A DNA stretch of 64,000 nt. Source: Fodinibacter sp963730365. Its GTDB lineage: Bacteria > Actinomycetota > Actinomycetes > Actinomycetales > Dermatophilaceae. The notes under the pieces are model-generated. The model was not told the origin of the DNA. It saw nothing but the letters and a program-made list of their open reading frames with translations, and did not search any database. Of the stretch, positions 53,258 to 63,688 are shown piece by piece. Positions within the stretch are counted from its first letter, which is position 1, and every line of letters begins with the position of its first letter. The stretch is taken from NCBI GenBank assembly GCA_963730365.1, contig CAVSRM010000015.1:168216-232215 (forward strand), read 5' to 3'. Position numbers and translations under genes: made by a program.

Positions 53258-55182
53258 GGGAAGACCGCCGTCAATGTCGTGCCTTGTCCGCGTGTGCTGA
53301 TGATCTCGAGGGTGCCGCCGTGGGCCGTGACCCGGTCGTGCAGTCCGGTCAGGCCGGACCCCACTCCAAAGGCTGCGCCGCCGACGCCGTTGTCGTTGAC
53401 GAGGAGGACCAGTCGGCCCTTATCGCACCTCGTGCGGAGCGTGACCTGGGTGGCACCGGAGTGCTTCACCGCGTTGGTGACGCCCTCGCAGGCGGTGTAG
53501 TACGCGGCAGCCTCGATCTCGGCCGAGAACCGCGCGGTCGATGAGTGCACCACGACCGGGAGAGGGGCACGGCGTGCGAGCTCCCGCAGTGCGGGCGTCA
53601 GGCCGGCGTCGAGCTGAGCCGATCGGAGGCCACGTGCGAGCTCGCGCAGGTCCTCGATCGACTGGGTGAGCTCGTCGATTGCGCGCTGGATGAGGGCATG
53701 AGCGCTCGGCGCGGTGCCGTCCAGAGCGTGCTGGGCGTGCCGTAGCGAGAGCCCGATCGAGACCAGCCGCTGTTGAAGGCCGTCGTGCAGGTCGCGCTCG
53801 ATCCGGTGCCGTTCCTCGTCGGCGGCAAGGGCGATCCGGGCACGCGAAGCGGCGACCTCATCGAGTTGCTGCCTGAGCTCGACGCGGAGGCGGACGATCT
53901 CGATGGCGAGCCCGCCGATCGTGAGCAGTTCGGGCAGCCGGGCACGGGCTGCTGCCGAGCCGACCGCGACGACGCCGACCTCCTCGCCGTGCAGCTGGAT
54001 GGGGAGGTGCTCACTTCCCGTCGGCATCGGGTCGCCGTCCAGGTGCACGTACCTGTCGCTGCCCGGCAGGCGAAACCCCAACGCGAGTACCGGGTCACCC
54101 ACCGCCTCGCGCAGCACCTGCTCGATCCCCTCGGGCGCTGCGCGACCCGACCGGAGCTCCTCGAGGAACGTGATCACGCGCTCGGTTGCCTCGTACTGAG
54201 ATCGGTTGAAGCGGCGGTCCACCACGCGGTGGAGGCGATCGCGCAGAGGCCGCGCACCCCAGCCCGCGATCAGGGTCACCACCGCAGTGGCCCAGATCGA
54301 ACCGCGGCCACCGAGGGCACCGACGGTGATGGCCACGACCGCGTACGTTCCTGTCAGCAGGACCGTGATGGTCGCGTAGACGACCGTGCGGCTGATCGCG
54401 AGGTCGATGTCGTAGAGCCGGTAGCGCAGGATGCCCGCGCCGATCGCCAACGGCATCAACATCGCAGCCACCGCGACTGCGATCCGCACGACCGGCACGG
54501 TGTTCCACAGCAAGGAACCAGCGGGCATCACGACGGCCGCGATGCCGGCAGCGAGGGCCAACCACTTCATCTGCTGCCGTTCTTCCCCGACGGAACGGTG
54601 GAACCGCAGACCCAGCGCGAGGACCGAGAGCACGAATGACCCGAGCAGGACAGTCATTGCGGCGACGTACGACACCCACCAGAGTGGACCGTCGGCAGCG
54701 TAGGGGTTCACGCCGTCGCCGAAGTAGCTCCCCGCCTCGGGAGCGAGGACGAACGCCGGTACGGCGACCGCGGCCCCGAGCACTCCGGCCGCGCCCACGG
54801 CTCGCCAGGGCGGTGCCATCAGCGTGCCGGACGGGAACAGGAGGAAGCAGATGACCGTCGCCGCTGCCTGGGGGATGGTGCTCGTGATGGCGAAGGTCTC
54901 CGCGACGTCAGCCCCCGGCCAGCCGCGCAGAGCCCACCCTTGGGCGAGATCGGCGAAGGAGCTGACCACCGCCGCGCCCAGGACCAGCCAGCCAATCGGG
55001 TTCCGCGGCTGCTGCGACCCGACGAGCGAGCCGACCGCCGCGAGCACCAGCGTACTGACCGTGTAGATGAGGGTTTCCCACGTGGGCTCCCGCCCCCAGG
55101 AGAGCACGACCGCGGCGACCTCGAGCGTCGAGACCAACACAAGTGCTGCGCTCAGAACGGGGCGGAGACGGAGAGCCCTCAC
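53245..55182 (-). CDS. Membrane sensor histidine kinase
   Basis: 645-aa kinase. The N-terminal ~330 residues hold eight to ten membrane helices with short loops, a large transmembrane sensor. A GAF-like segment follows (QVLREAVGDPVLALGF region), then the HisKA_3 acceptor ERHRIERDLHDGLQQRLVSI and the ATPase domain with ACEGVTNAVKHSG and LVNDNGVGG. GTG start at 55182. The signal may be a membrane stress or small hydrophobic molecule, as for other many-helix kinases paired with ABC exporters; not proven. Confidence 0.88.
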   Translation of the reverse strand: MRALRLRPVLSAALVLVSTLEVAAVVLSWGREPTWETLIYTVSTLVLAAVGSLVGSQQPRNPIGWLVLGAAVVSSFADLAQGWALRGWPGADVAETFAITSTIPQAAATVICFLLFPSGTLMAPPWRAVGAAGVLGAAVAVPAFVLAPEAGSYFGDGVNPYAADGPLWWVSYVAAMTVLLGSFVLSVLALGLRFHRSVGEERQQMKWLALAAGIAAVVMPAGSLLWNTVPVVRIAVAVAAMLMPLAIGAGILRYRLYDIDLAISRTVVYATITVLLTGTYAVVAITVGALGGRGSIWATAVVTLIAGWGARPLRDRLHRVVDRRFNRSQYEATERVITFLEELRSGRAAPEGIEQVLREAVGDPVLALGFRLPGSDRYVHLDGDPMPTGSEHLPIQLHGEEVGVVAVGSAAARARLPELLTIGGLAIEIVRLRVELRQQLDEVAASRARIALAADEERHRIERDLHDGLQQRLVSIGLSLRHAQHALDGTAPSAHALIQRAIDELTQSIEDLRELARGLRSAQLDAGLTPALRELARRAPLPVVVHSSTARFSAEIEAAAYYTACEGVTNAVKHSGATQVTLRTRCDKGRLVLLVNDNGVGGAAFGVGSGLTGLHDRVTAHGGTLEIISTRGQGTTLTAVFPCAS

Positions 55183-55281
55183 CCAGCAGATTCTCGCAAT
55201 TGGGCCACCGTGCTGGCAATCGCGCTGGCACCAAGCCGGAATGTGGTGCTGCCTCGTACACCGAGTGTGGGCCGCCCACCG

Positions 55282-55310
55282 ATGACGGGCGCCGGCGTCA
55301 TGCCTAGCGT
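55282..55310 (+). promoter_or_regulatory. Promoter with inverted repeat before the ABC-associated genes
   Basis: ATGACG (55282-55287) and CGTCAT (55296-55301) form a perfect 6-bp dyad with 8-nt spacer, immediately before TAGCGT (55305-55310), a -10 candidate. The geometry fits a response-regulator site in the 161-bp divergent gap. Confidence 0.35.
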
Positions 55311-55343
55311 CGACGTCGTACCCACCGCAGGGGGAGGATCACC

Positions 55344-56036
55344 ATGACGCAGCACACCGACTCCAACCAAACCGTCGCAGCCACCCATCAACGCAGGAAT
55401 CTCGCCCGGATCACCGGCGCGGCCGGGCTGGTGACCCTCGTTGTCGTCCTGGGGACGTCGTTCGCCAACGACTACCAGAGCGCCGCCGTGGACAGCAACG
55501 CCGACGAGACCGTCGCGTTCTTCCGGTCGCTCGACGACGCGTTCGGAGCAGTCAGCTCCTTCCTCACCGCAGTGGGGCTGATCGCGATGCTGTGGTTCAC
55601 CCTCGGCCTCGCCCTGTTGCTGCGGCGCTACGAGCGCGAGCTTCCCTGGCGCTCGGTCTTCCTCGCCGGTGCCGGCGTAGTGAGCGTCGTGTCGGGACAG
55701 ATCGCCTCGTGGGACGCAGCGGTCTACCGGTCCGGCGACATCGACCCCCAGGTCGCCCGCTATGCCTACGACCTCGGCAACCTGTCCTTCGCGAACAGCT
55801 GGGTCGCCGCCGGCGCCGTCGGCGTCTGCACCGGCCTCATCGTGATCGGCAACCGCGACCTCCCGCAGTGGCTCGGCTGGTGGGCCCTCATCGCTGGCAT
55901 CGGCTCGGTACTCGCACGCGCCGCCTGGAGCGAGGGCTACGCATTCATCCCGTTCACCGCGTTCTGGATCTGGGTCGGGGTCCTGGCGGCGGCCCTGCTG
56001 ATGGGTCGCTTCGCCGTCATCGGAGCCGACAGATGA
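55344..56036 (+). CDS. Six-helix membrane protein, unknown function
   Basis: 230-aa integral membrane protein that I do not recognise. A hydrophilic N-terminal tail (~20 residues) is followed by six helices, the first at TGAAGLVTLVVVLGTSF and the last at FWIWVGVLAAALLMG. The first extracytoplasmic loop contains SNADETVAFFRSL. The ATG has GGGGGAGG at good spacing. Its stop overlaps the start of the ABC ATPase gene, so it may be an accessory subunit or sensor of that transporter. Confidence 0.75.
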   Translation: MTQHTDSNQTVAATHQRRNLARITGAAGLVTLVVVLGTSFANDYQSAAVDSNADETVAFFRSLDDAFGAVSSFLTAVGLIAMLWFTLGLALLLRRYERELPWRSVFLAGAGVVSVVSGQIASWDAAVYRSGDIDPQVARYAYDLGNLSFANSWVAAGAVGVCTGLIVIGNRDLPQWLGWWALIAGIGSVLARAAWSEGYAFIPFTAFWIWVGVLAAALLMGRFAVIGADR

Positions 56037-56986
56037 CAGCGCCTGCCGTCGAGCTCAACGGCCTCACCAAGGCCTTCGGCGACCTCGTCGCGGTCGACGA
56101 CATGAGCGCCGCGGCCCTGCCCGGCCAGGTGACGGCATTGCTCGGACCGAACGGGGCGGGCAAGAGCACCACCCTGAGGATGCTGCTCGGGCTGGTGGCG
56201 CCGGGCAGCGGGACGGCCACGTTCGACGGGCAGCGGTACGACGAGCTGCCCGACCCCGTGCGCACGGTGGGGACTCTGCTCGAGGCGTCCGGTTGGCACC
56301 CCGGCCGCACGGCGCTCGCCCAGCTGCGGATGATGACGATCGCCGCGCGTCTGCCGCAGGAGGCACCGGAGCGTGTGCTGGAGGAGACCGGACTGGCTGC
56401 GGACGCACGCAGGCGGGTGGGGGAGTTCTCCCTGGGGACGCGTCAGCGTCTCGGCCTGGCCGCCGCGATGCTGGGCGATCCGTCCGTGGTCGTCCTCGAC
56501 GAGCCGACGAACGGTCTGGACCCGCCGGGAGTGCGGTGGCTGAGGGGCTTCCTGCGTCGTCTCGCCGACGAGGGGCGGACGGTGCTGTTGTCCAGCCATG
56601 CGCTGGGGGAGGTGGAGCAGACCGCCGACCATGTGCTCGTGATGACGCGCGGGCGGCTGCTGAGGTCCTCGACCCTGACCGAGCTTCGTGCCGAGGTAGG
56701 CGCCAGGTCCCGGGTGCGAACTCCGCAGGTCCGTCGGCTCGCGGCCGCGCTGGACGCAGCGGGCCACACTCACCGGCCCGGCGACGAGGGGCTGGAGGTC
56801 GATGCGACACCTGAGGAGGTCGGGGAGGTCGCCGCGGCAAACGGCATCGTGCTGCACGGTCTGGCCGGGACCGCGGACCTGGAACGGGCCTTCTTCCGGC
56901 TCATCCAGGACGCCGACGCCGGCCGACAACCCGATTCGGCCCGACAGGGGGGTCCCATGACGGCGCCCACGGGGTCATCAGGATGA
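56033..56986 (+). CDS. ABC transporter ATP-binding protein
   Basis: 317-aa ATPase. Walker A ALLGPNGAGKSTTLRML, a signature loop that is degenerate (FSLGTRQRLGLAAAML rather than LSGGQ, as common in ABC-2 exporters), Walker B VVVLDEPTNGLDP and the switch His in SSHALGEVEQ. The C-terminal ~90 residues form the extra domain of the drug/lantibiotic-resistance class. The start overlaps the upstream membrane gene (ATGA). Paired with the permease gene downstream. Confidence 0.92.
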   Translation: MTAPAVELNGLTKAFGDLVAVDDMSAAALPGQVTALLGPNGAGKSTTLRMLLGLVAPGSGTATFDGQRYDELPDPVRTVGTLLEASGWHPGRTALAQLRMMTIAARLPQEAPERVLEETGLAADARRRVGEFSLGTRQRLGLAAAMLGDPSVVVLDEPTNGLDPPGVRWLRGFLRRLADEGRTVLLSSHALGEVEQTADHVLVMTRGRLLRSSTLTELRAEVGARSRVRTPQVRRLAAALDAAGHTHRPGDEGLEVDATPEEVGEVAAANGIVLHGLAGTADLERAFFRLIQDADAGRQPDSARQGGPMTAPTGSSG

Positions 56987-57176
56987 ACACCGGGTCCGGC
57001 CGGTGCCTGCGCATCGCTGGTGCAGGCGCGATGGTCAACGGTCTGGGATTCGGCGGCTGGTGGGCTTCGACCTTCCCCGGGCTTGGCCGAAGGCCGCACA
57101 GGTCATCATCCTCATCGCGATCGGATGGACGCTTCGCAGATCTCGACGATCCGAATCGTTCCAGGAGGGCCGCCCC
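56987..57176 (+). pseudogene. Possible broken small membrane-protein gene
   Basis: The 190 bp between the ATPase and permease genes contain two coding-like fragments in different frames: RIAGAGAMVNGLGFGGWW followed, one frame away near 57058, by a hydrophobic segment (AAQVIILIAIGWTLRRSRR). Together they look like a small two-helix membrane protein with a frameshift. No homologue is recognised, so this is tentative. The second part runs in frame into the permease gene, but the permease has its own ribosome-binding site. Confidence 0.25.
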
Positions 57177-57935
57177 ATGACCGCGCTCATCTCCGCCGAA
57201 CTGCTCAAGCTGTGCACCCGGGCACACGCGGGCGTGCTGCTGGTCGCCATGATCTTCGTGCCCGTGGCCGTCTCGTCCGAGATACCCAAGCGTGGCCCGG
57301 GTGACCCGACGCCGTCCATCTACGCCCCGGACCTCCTGGCGCTCGCGGTCGGGACCGGCTTCGTGGTTCCCATGGTCTTCATCGCATTGCTGGGCGGCGT
57401 CGCGGTCACTCAGGAGTTCCGCTACGGCACGGTGACGTCGACGTACCTGATCGAGCCGCGGCGCAATCGCGTCCTGGTCGCGAAGAGCGTCGCGTTGGCG
57501 GTCGCGAGTGTGCTGACCACCGTCGTGACGCTGGTGGTGGCGGTTCCGGTCGCCGTCGCGCTGATCAGCTCCCGGGGCGGTGAGATGGTCGTCGGGGTGC
57601 GGCTGTGGCAGACGATCGCTGGCTGCACGGTCGTGATGCTGGTGTATGCCGTCGTCGGCGTCCTGATCGGAGCGCTGGTCCGCAACCAGGTCGTCTTCGT
57701 CGTCGCCGCGCTGGTGTGGATGCTGGCCGTGGAACACATGATCATCCCGGCGCACATGTCGGTCGGTCGCTGGCTGCCGGTCGCGGCGGCATACGTGGTG
57801 ATGCAACTGGGGCCCTCGGTCGACCCCGAAGGACAACTGCTCCCCGTGGCCGCGTCCGGGTTGCTCCTCGCGGTCTACGCCACCATCGTCGTCGTCCTAG
57901 CCTTCCGCCTCACCCCTGGGCGCGACATCCTGTGA
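57177..57935 (+). CDS. ABC-2 type permease
   Basis: 252-aa membrane subunit with six helices. The N-terminus MTALISAELLKLCTR and the segment GGVAVTQEFRYGTVTSTYLIEPRRNRVLVAK are typical of ABC-2 permeases of the antibiotic/lantibiotic export class. The ATG at 57177 has AGGAGGG upstream and begins where the family does. It forms the transporter with the preceding ATPase. Substrate unknown; export of a membrane-active compound or lipid is likely for the class. Confidence 0.88.
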   Translation: MTALISAELLKLCTRAHAGVLLVAMIFVPVAVSSEIPKRGPGDPTPSIYAPDLLALAVGTGFVVPMVFIALLGGVAVTQEFRYGTVTSTYLIEPRRNRVLVAKSVALAVASVLTTVVTLVVAVPVAVALISSRGGEMVVGVRLWQTIAGCTVVMLVYAVVGVLIGALVRNQVVFVVAALVWMLAVEHMIIPAHMSVGRWLPVAAAYVVMQLGPSVDPEGQLLPVAASGLLLAVYATIVVVLAFRLTPGRDIL

Positions 57936-58042
57936 CTCAGCCGGTTCGCCGTGCCGGAGCCCGCGAGGCGCTGGAGTGGGCGCTGGCGGCTATCGATCGT
58001 CCGCCCCTGGAACCGACCCGATCGATGGAAGACTGGCTCTGA
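57932..58042 (+). CDS. Doubtful 36-aa ORF overlapping the permease stop
   Basis: A GTG overlapping the permease stop (GTGA) opens a short frame ending EPTRSMEDWL. Codon composition is similar to real genes and the overlap is typical of coupled genes, but there is no homologue I recognise. It could also be the remnant of a longer gene's C-terminus. Confidence 0.2.
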   Translation: MTQPVRRAGAREALEWALAAIDRPPLEPTRSMEDWL

Positions 58043-58299
58043 CCTGGGGTGACGCGTGCCGCGATGAGCGCGTTGACGTTCAAGGATCCGACCTGGGGGC
58101 GTGCCTGCGTCGCCTCACGTTCCGGTGGTGGTCATCGGGTCATGTGGGCAGACGTGTTGGTTCGCTGGGGTTCGAGCCTCGCGGGGCGGCGCGGCACGGC
58201 ATAGGCTCGACGGACGCGGAAGGCGTGTGGTTAGATATCTTGATATCAAGATAAATCACGGGAACCGGCGCGATGACGCGCAACCTGAAGGGAGCCACG
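57936..58299. other. Region between ABC permease gene and acnA
   Basis: 364 bp without a confident gene. The first ~100 bp may encode the doubtful 36-aa ORF. The middle part shows nothing recognisable. The last ~70 bp are unusually AT-rich for this genome and hold the acnA operator palindrome and ribosome-binding site. Confidence 0.6.
58236..58253. promoter_or_regulatory. Operator palindrome upstream of acnA
   Basis: TATCTTGATATCAAGATA is a perfect 18-bp dyad in the acnA leader, 46 bp before the start codon. AT-rich 18-bp dyads are typical of MarR-family operators. In Streptomyces coelicolor the MarR-family protein TamR controls the aconitase gene in response to citrate/trans-aconitate; assignment of this site to a TamR orthologue is inference. 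Confidence 0.65.
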
Positions 58300-61110
<2,811 letters not shown>

Positions 61111-61125
61111 GCGGGCCCCGCCGAA

Positions 61126-61193
61126 CCCGTCGAGTGAACAGAACACGCCGTCCGCGCCCACGCGCAGACGGCGTGTTCTGTTCACTCGACGGG
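61126..61193. repeat. 68-nt palindromic element, copy 2 (acnA/cobA junction)
   Basis: Perfect 27-bp arms (61126-61152 and 61167-61193) with a 14-nt loop; outer bases CCCGTCGAGTGAACAGAACA. It begins 15 bp after the acnA stop. The right arm contains the stop codon of the convergent siroheme synthase gene. It can act as a bidirectional terminator. The same element occurs inside dnaE2 at 21199-21266. Confidence 0.92.
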
Positions 61194-62411
61194 TGGGTGG
61201 GGGTGGGGGTGGGGGTGGTCCGGGCTGAGTCGCACGACGTCCCCCACGACGATCACCGCGGGGTTCTGGGCCCCTACCGCGGCTGCGCGGTCGGCGATGT
61301 CGGCGAGAGTGCCGAAGGTGACCCGCTGGTCGGGCAGGAAGCCCCGCTCGATGACCGCCACCGGGCAGTCGGGATGCCGCCCGCCCGCGACGAGGGACTG
61401 CGCTGACGCGCGCAGCCGCCCGACCCCCATGAGCAGCACCACGGTGTGGTCGCCCCCCGGCGGCACCCCGGGCAGCCCCTCGTGGCCGGTCACCACGGTG
61501 AAGCCCCGCGCCACGCCGCGATGAGTGACCGGGATGCCGGCCGCCGCGGGAACGGACACGGCGCTCGTCACGCCGGGAACCACCTCCACCGGGATCCCGT
61601 GCGCCTCGCACGCCATCCGCTCCTCGCCGCCGCGGCCCAGGACGTAGGGGTCGCCACCCTTGAGGCGAACGACCGCCCGACCTGCGAGGGCCTCCTCGAC
61701 GAGCAGGTCGTTGATCCCGTCCTGGGGCACGGTGTGGTGGCCCGGGGTCTTGCCCACGTCGACGACCCGCACCGAGGCGGGCAGTCGCTCGAGCACCCCG
61801 CGCGGCGCGAGCCGGTCCACGACCACCACGTCGGCCGCCGAGAGCAGCTCCCTGCCGCGGGCGGTGAGCAGCCCGTCCGACCCCGGGCCGCCGCCCACGA
61901 GAGCCACCCACCCGGCGCCGGTGCGCGCGCGTCGGCGGCGCAGGTCGACCGAACCGCCCGAGATCGCGGCTCCCACCGCCCGGCTGGCGTCGCGCGCAAG
62001 ACCGGGATCGCCGCCGGCATGGACGGTCACCGTGACCGTCCCGTCGGGGGTCTCGACCCGGGTGCGAGCGGGCACGGTTGCCGCGCTCCGGGCGGCGTCG
62101 GTCGCATCGACGCACCAGGTGCGCGCCGACTCGGAGTCGGCTCGCACCCGGGAGTCGACGAGCCGGTCGCCGGTGGCGGTGTGCACGAGCCAGGCGCCGG
62201 CGAGGTCCGCGGGCCCGAGGTAGTCGCGCTCGTTCCACGCCACCGTGCCGGCGGTGACGAGGGCCGACAGCTCCTCGCACAGCCAGGGGGAGACCACCTC
62301 GACGTGGGCGCCCTCCTCGACGAAGGCCGTGACCCGCCGTGCCGTGACCGGGCCGCCACCGACCGCCACGACCCGGCGGCCACCGAGGTCGAGGACCAGC
62401 GGCAGGCTCAC
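61182..62411 (-). CDS. cobA: Siroheme synthase: precorrin-2 dehydrogenase/uroporphyrinogen-III methyltransferase
   Basis: Makes siroheme, the cofactor of sulfite reductase. In the 409-aa protein, residues 1-150 are the NAD-dependent dehydrogenase/ferrochelatase part (GGRRVVAVGGGPVTARR) and residues ~165-400 are the SAM-dependent methyltransferase (VALVGGGPGSDGLLTARG, VVRLKGGDPYVLGRGGEE, VPGVTSAVSVPA). The GTG overlaps the cysN stop (GTGA). After the normal end near VGDVVRL the protein continues into a His-Pro repeat encoded by a G-rich microsatellite and stops inside the 68-nt palindrome. Some would name it cysG. Confidence 0.92.
   Translation of the reverse strand: MSLPLVLDLGGRRVVAVGGGPVTARRVTAFVEEGAHVEVVSPWLCEELSALVTAGTVAWNERDYLGPADLAGAWLVHTATGDRLVDSRVRADSESARTWCVDATDAARSAATVPARTRVETPDGTVTVTVHAGGDPGLARDASRAVGAAISGGSVDLRRRRARTGAGWVALVGGGPGSDGLLTARGRELLSAADVVVVDRLAPRGVLERLPASVRVVDVGKTPGHHTVPQDGINDLLVEEALAGRAVVRLKGGDPYVLGRGGEERMACEAHGIPVEVVPGVTSAVSVPAAAGIPVTHRGVARGFTVVTGHEGLPGVPPGGDHTVVLLMGVGRLRASAQSLVAGGRHPDCPVAVIERGFLPDQRVTFGTLADIADRAAAVGAQNPAVIVVGDVVRLSPDHPHPHPHPPVE
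61191..61218 (+). repeat. G-rich hexanucleotide tract
   Basis: Runs of three to five G separated by single T, including GGGGGT repeated three times, on the plus strand. It encodes the His-Pro tail of the siroheme synthase on the other strand and could form a G-quadruplex. Such tracts are prone to length change by slippage, in steps that preserve frame here when whole 6-bp units are gained or lost. Confidence 0.7.
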
Positions 62412-63688
62412 GGTCGGTGCTCCCCGGGGGCGGGTGCGTCACCCATGCAGGCCGCGAGGGTGCGCCCGTCGTCGGGGTCGATGAGGAGGAAGGCCCCGCC
62501 ACTGCGCGAGAGGGAGTAGTCCTCCAACGGCAGCGCGGAGGCGAAGCGCAGGCTGACCCGACCGATGTCGTTGAGCGCCAGCTCCTCCGCGCGCTTCAGC
62601 CGCAGGGTGTCCAGGTCCAGGGCACCGTCGACGGACCGCGCCACCGCCAGCACCGTGCGGGATCCGTGCTTGACGAGGAGCCTAGCCCCGGGGCGCAACG
62701 GCTCGTCTCCGAGCCAGCAGACGAGGGCCTGCACGTCCTGCCGCAGAACGACCGGGGCCGCGGCGCTGCAGACGAGGTCGCCGCGACTGACGTCGACGTC
62801 GTCGGCGAGCCGGAGGGTCACGGACTGGGGGGCGACCGCCACCTGCAGCGACCGCTCCCCGAGGTCGATGCCCGCAACCGTGGTCCGGAGGCCGGAGGGC
62901 AGCACGACGACCTCGTCACCGAGGCGGACCGTGCCCGAGGCGAGCTGCCCGGCATACCCGCGGTACTCCACGTGCTCCGCGTCTCGGGCCGCGCCCTGGG
63001 GCCGGATGACGAGCTGCACCGGCATCCGGAACGGCTCGTGGGCAGGTGCGGCAGCGACCGGGAGCTCCTCGAGGAGCTCGAGCAGGGCGGGTCCGTCGTA
63101 CCAGGGGGTCCGCGCCGACCGGTCGACGACGTTGTCCCCCCTGAGGGCCGAGACCGGCACGGCACGCGCGTCGGCCACCCCCAGCTCGGTCGCGATGGCC
63201 TGCACGGCGTCTGCGACCGAGCGGAAGACCTCCTCACTGTGGTCCACGAGGTCGATCTTGTTGACGGCGATGACGACGTGCGGCACCCGCATGAGGGCGG
63301 CCACGGCCAGGTGGCGCCGGGTCTGTTCCAGCACGCCGCGGCGGGCGTCGACGAGCAGGACCAGGGCGTCGGCGGTCGAGGAGCCGGTCACCGTGTTGCG
63401 GGTGTACTGCACGTGCCCCGGGCAGTCGGCGAGCACGAAGGACCGCCGCGCCGTGGCGAAGTAGCGGTAGGCGACGTCGATCGTGATCCCCTGCTCGCGC
63501 TCGGCGCGCAGCCCGTCGGTGAGCAGGGCGAGGTCTGCGGTGTCCAGGCCGCGGCCGCGCGAGACCCGCTCGACGGCGTCGAGCTGGTCCACGAGGACGG
63601 ACTTGGAGTCGTGCAGCAGGCGGCCCACGAGGGTGGACTTCCCGTCGTCGACGGACCCCGCAGTGGCGAGGCGCAGGAGGGTGCTCAT
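62408..63688 (-). CDS. cysN: Sulfate adenylyltransferase GTPase subunit
   Basis: GTPase subunit of ATP sulfurylase that, with CysD, activates sulfate to APS. The 426-aa protein is EF-Tu-like: P-loop GSVDDGKSTLVGRLLHDS, switch II DCPGHVQYTRN and NKIDLVD, then beta-barrel domains. No APS kinase domain is fused at the C-terminus, so the pathway may go from APS directly to sulfite. The ATG overlaps the cysD stop by one base. Operon order is cysD, cysN, cobA. Confidence 0.94.
   Translation of the reverse strand: MSTLLRLATAGSVDDGKSTLVGRLLHDSKSVLVDQLDAVERVSRGRGLDTADLALLTDGLRAEREQGITIDVAYRYFATARRSFVLADCPGHVQYTRNTVTGSSTADALVLLVDARRGVLEQTRRHLAVAALMRVPHVVIAVNKIDLVDHSEEVFRSVADAVQAIATELGVADARAVPVSALRGDNVVDRSARTPWYDGPALLELLEELPVAAAPAHEPFRMPVQLVIRPQGAARDAEHVEYRGYAGQLASGTVRLGDEVVVLPSGLRTTVAGIDLGERSLQVAVAPQSVTLRLADDVDVSRGDLVCSAAAPVVLRQDVQALVCWLGDEPLRPGARLLVKHGSRTVLAVARSVDGALDLDTLRLKRAEELALNDIGRVSLRFASALPLEDYSLSRSGGAFLLIDPDDGRTLAACMGDAPAPGEHRP

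Noticed and set aside
57976..58254. Open frame of 92 codons upstream of acnA
   Set aside because: No ribosome-binding site, composition unlike neighbouring genes, and it runs into the acnA operator.
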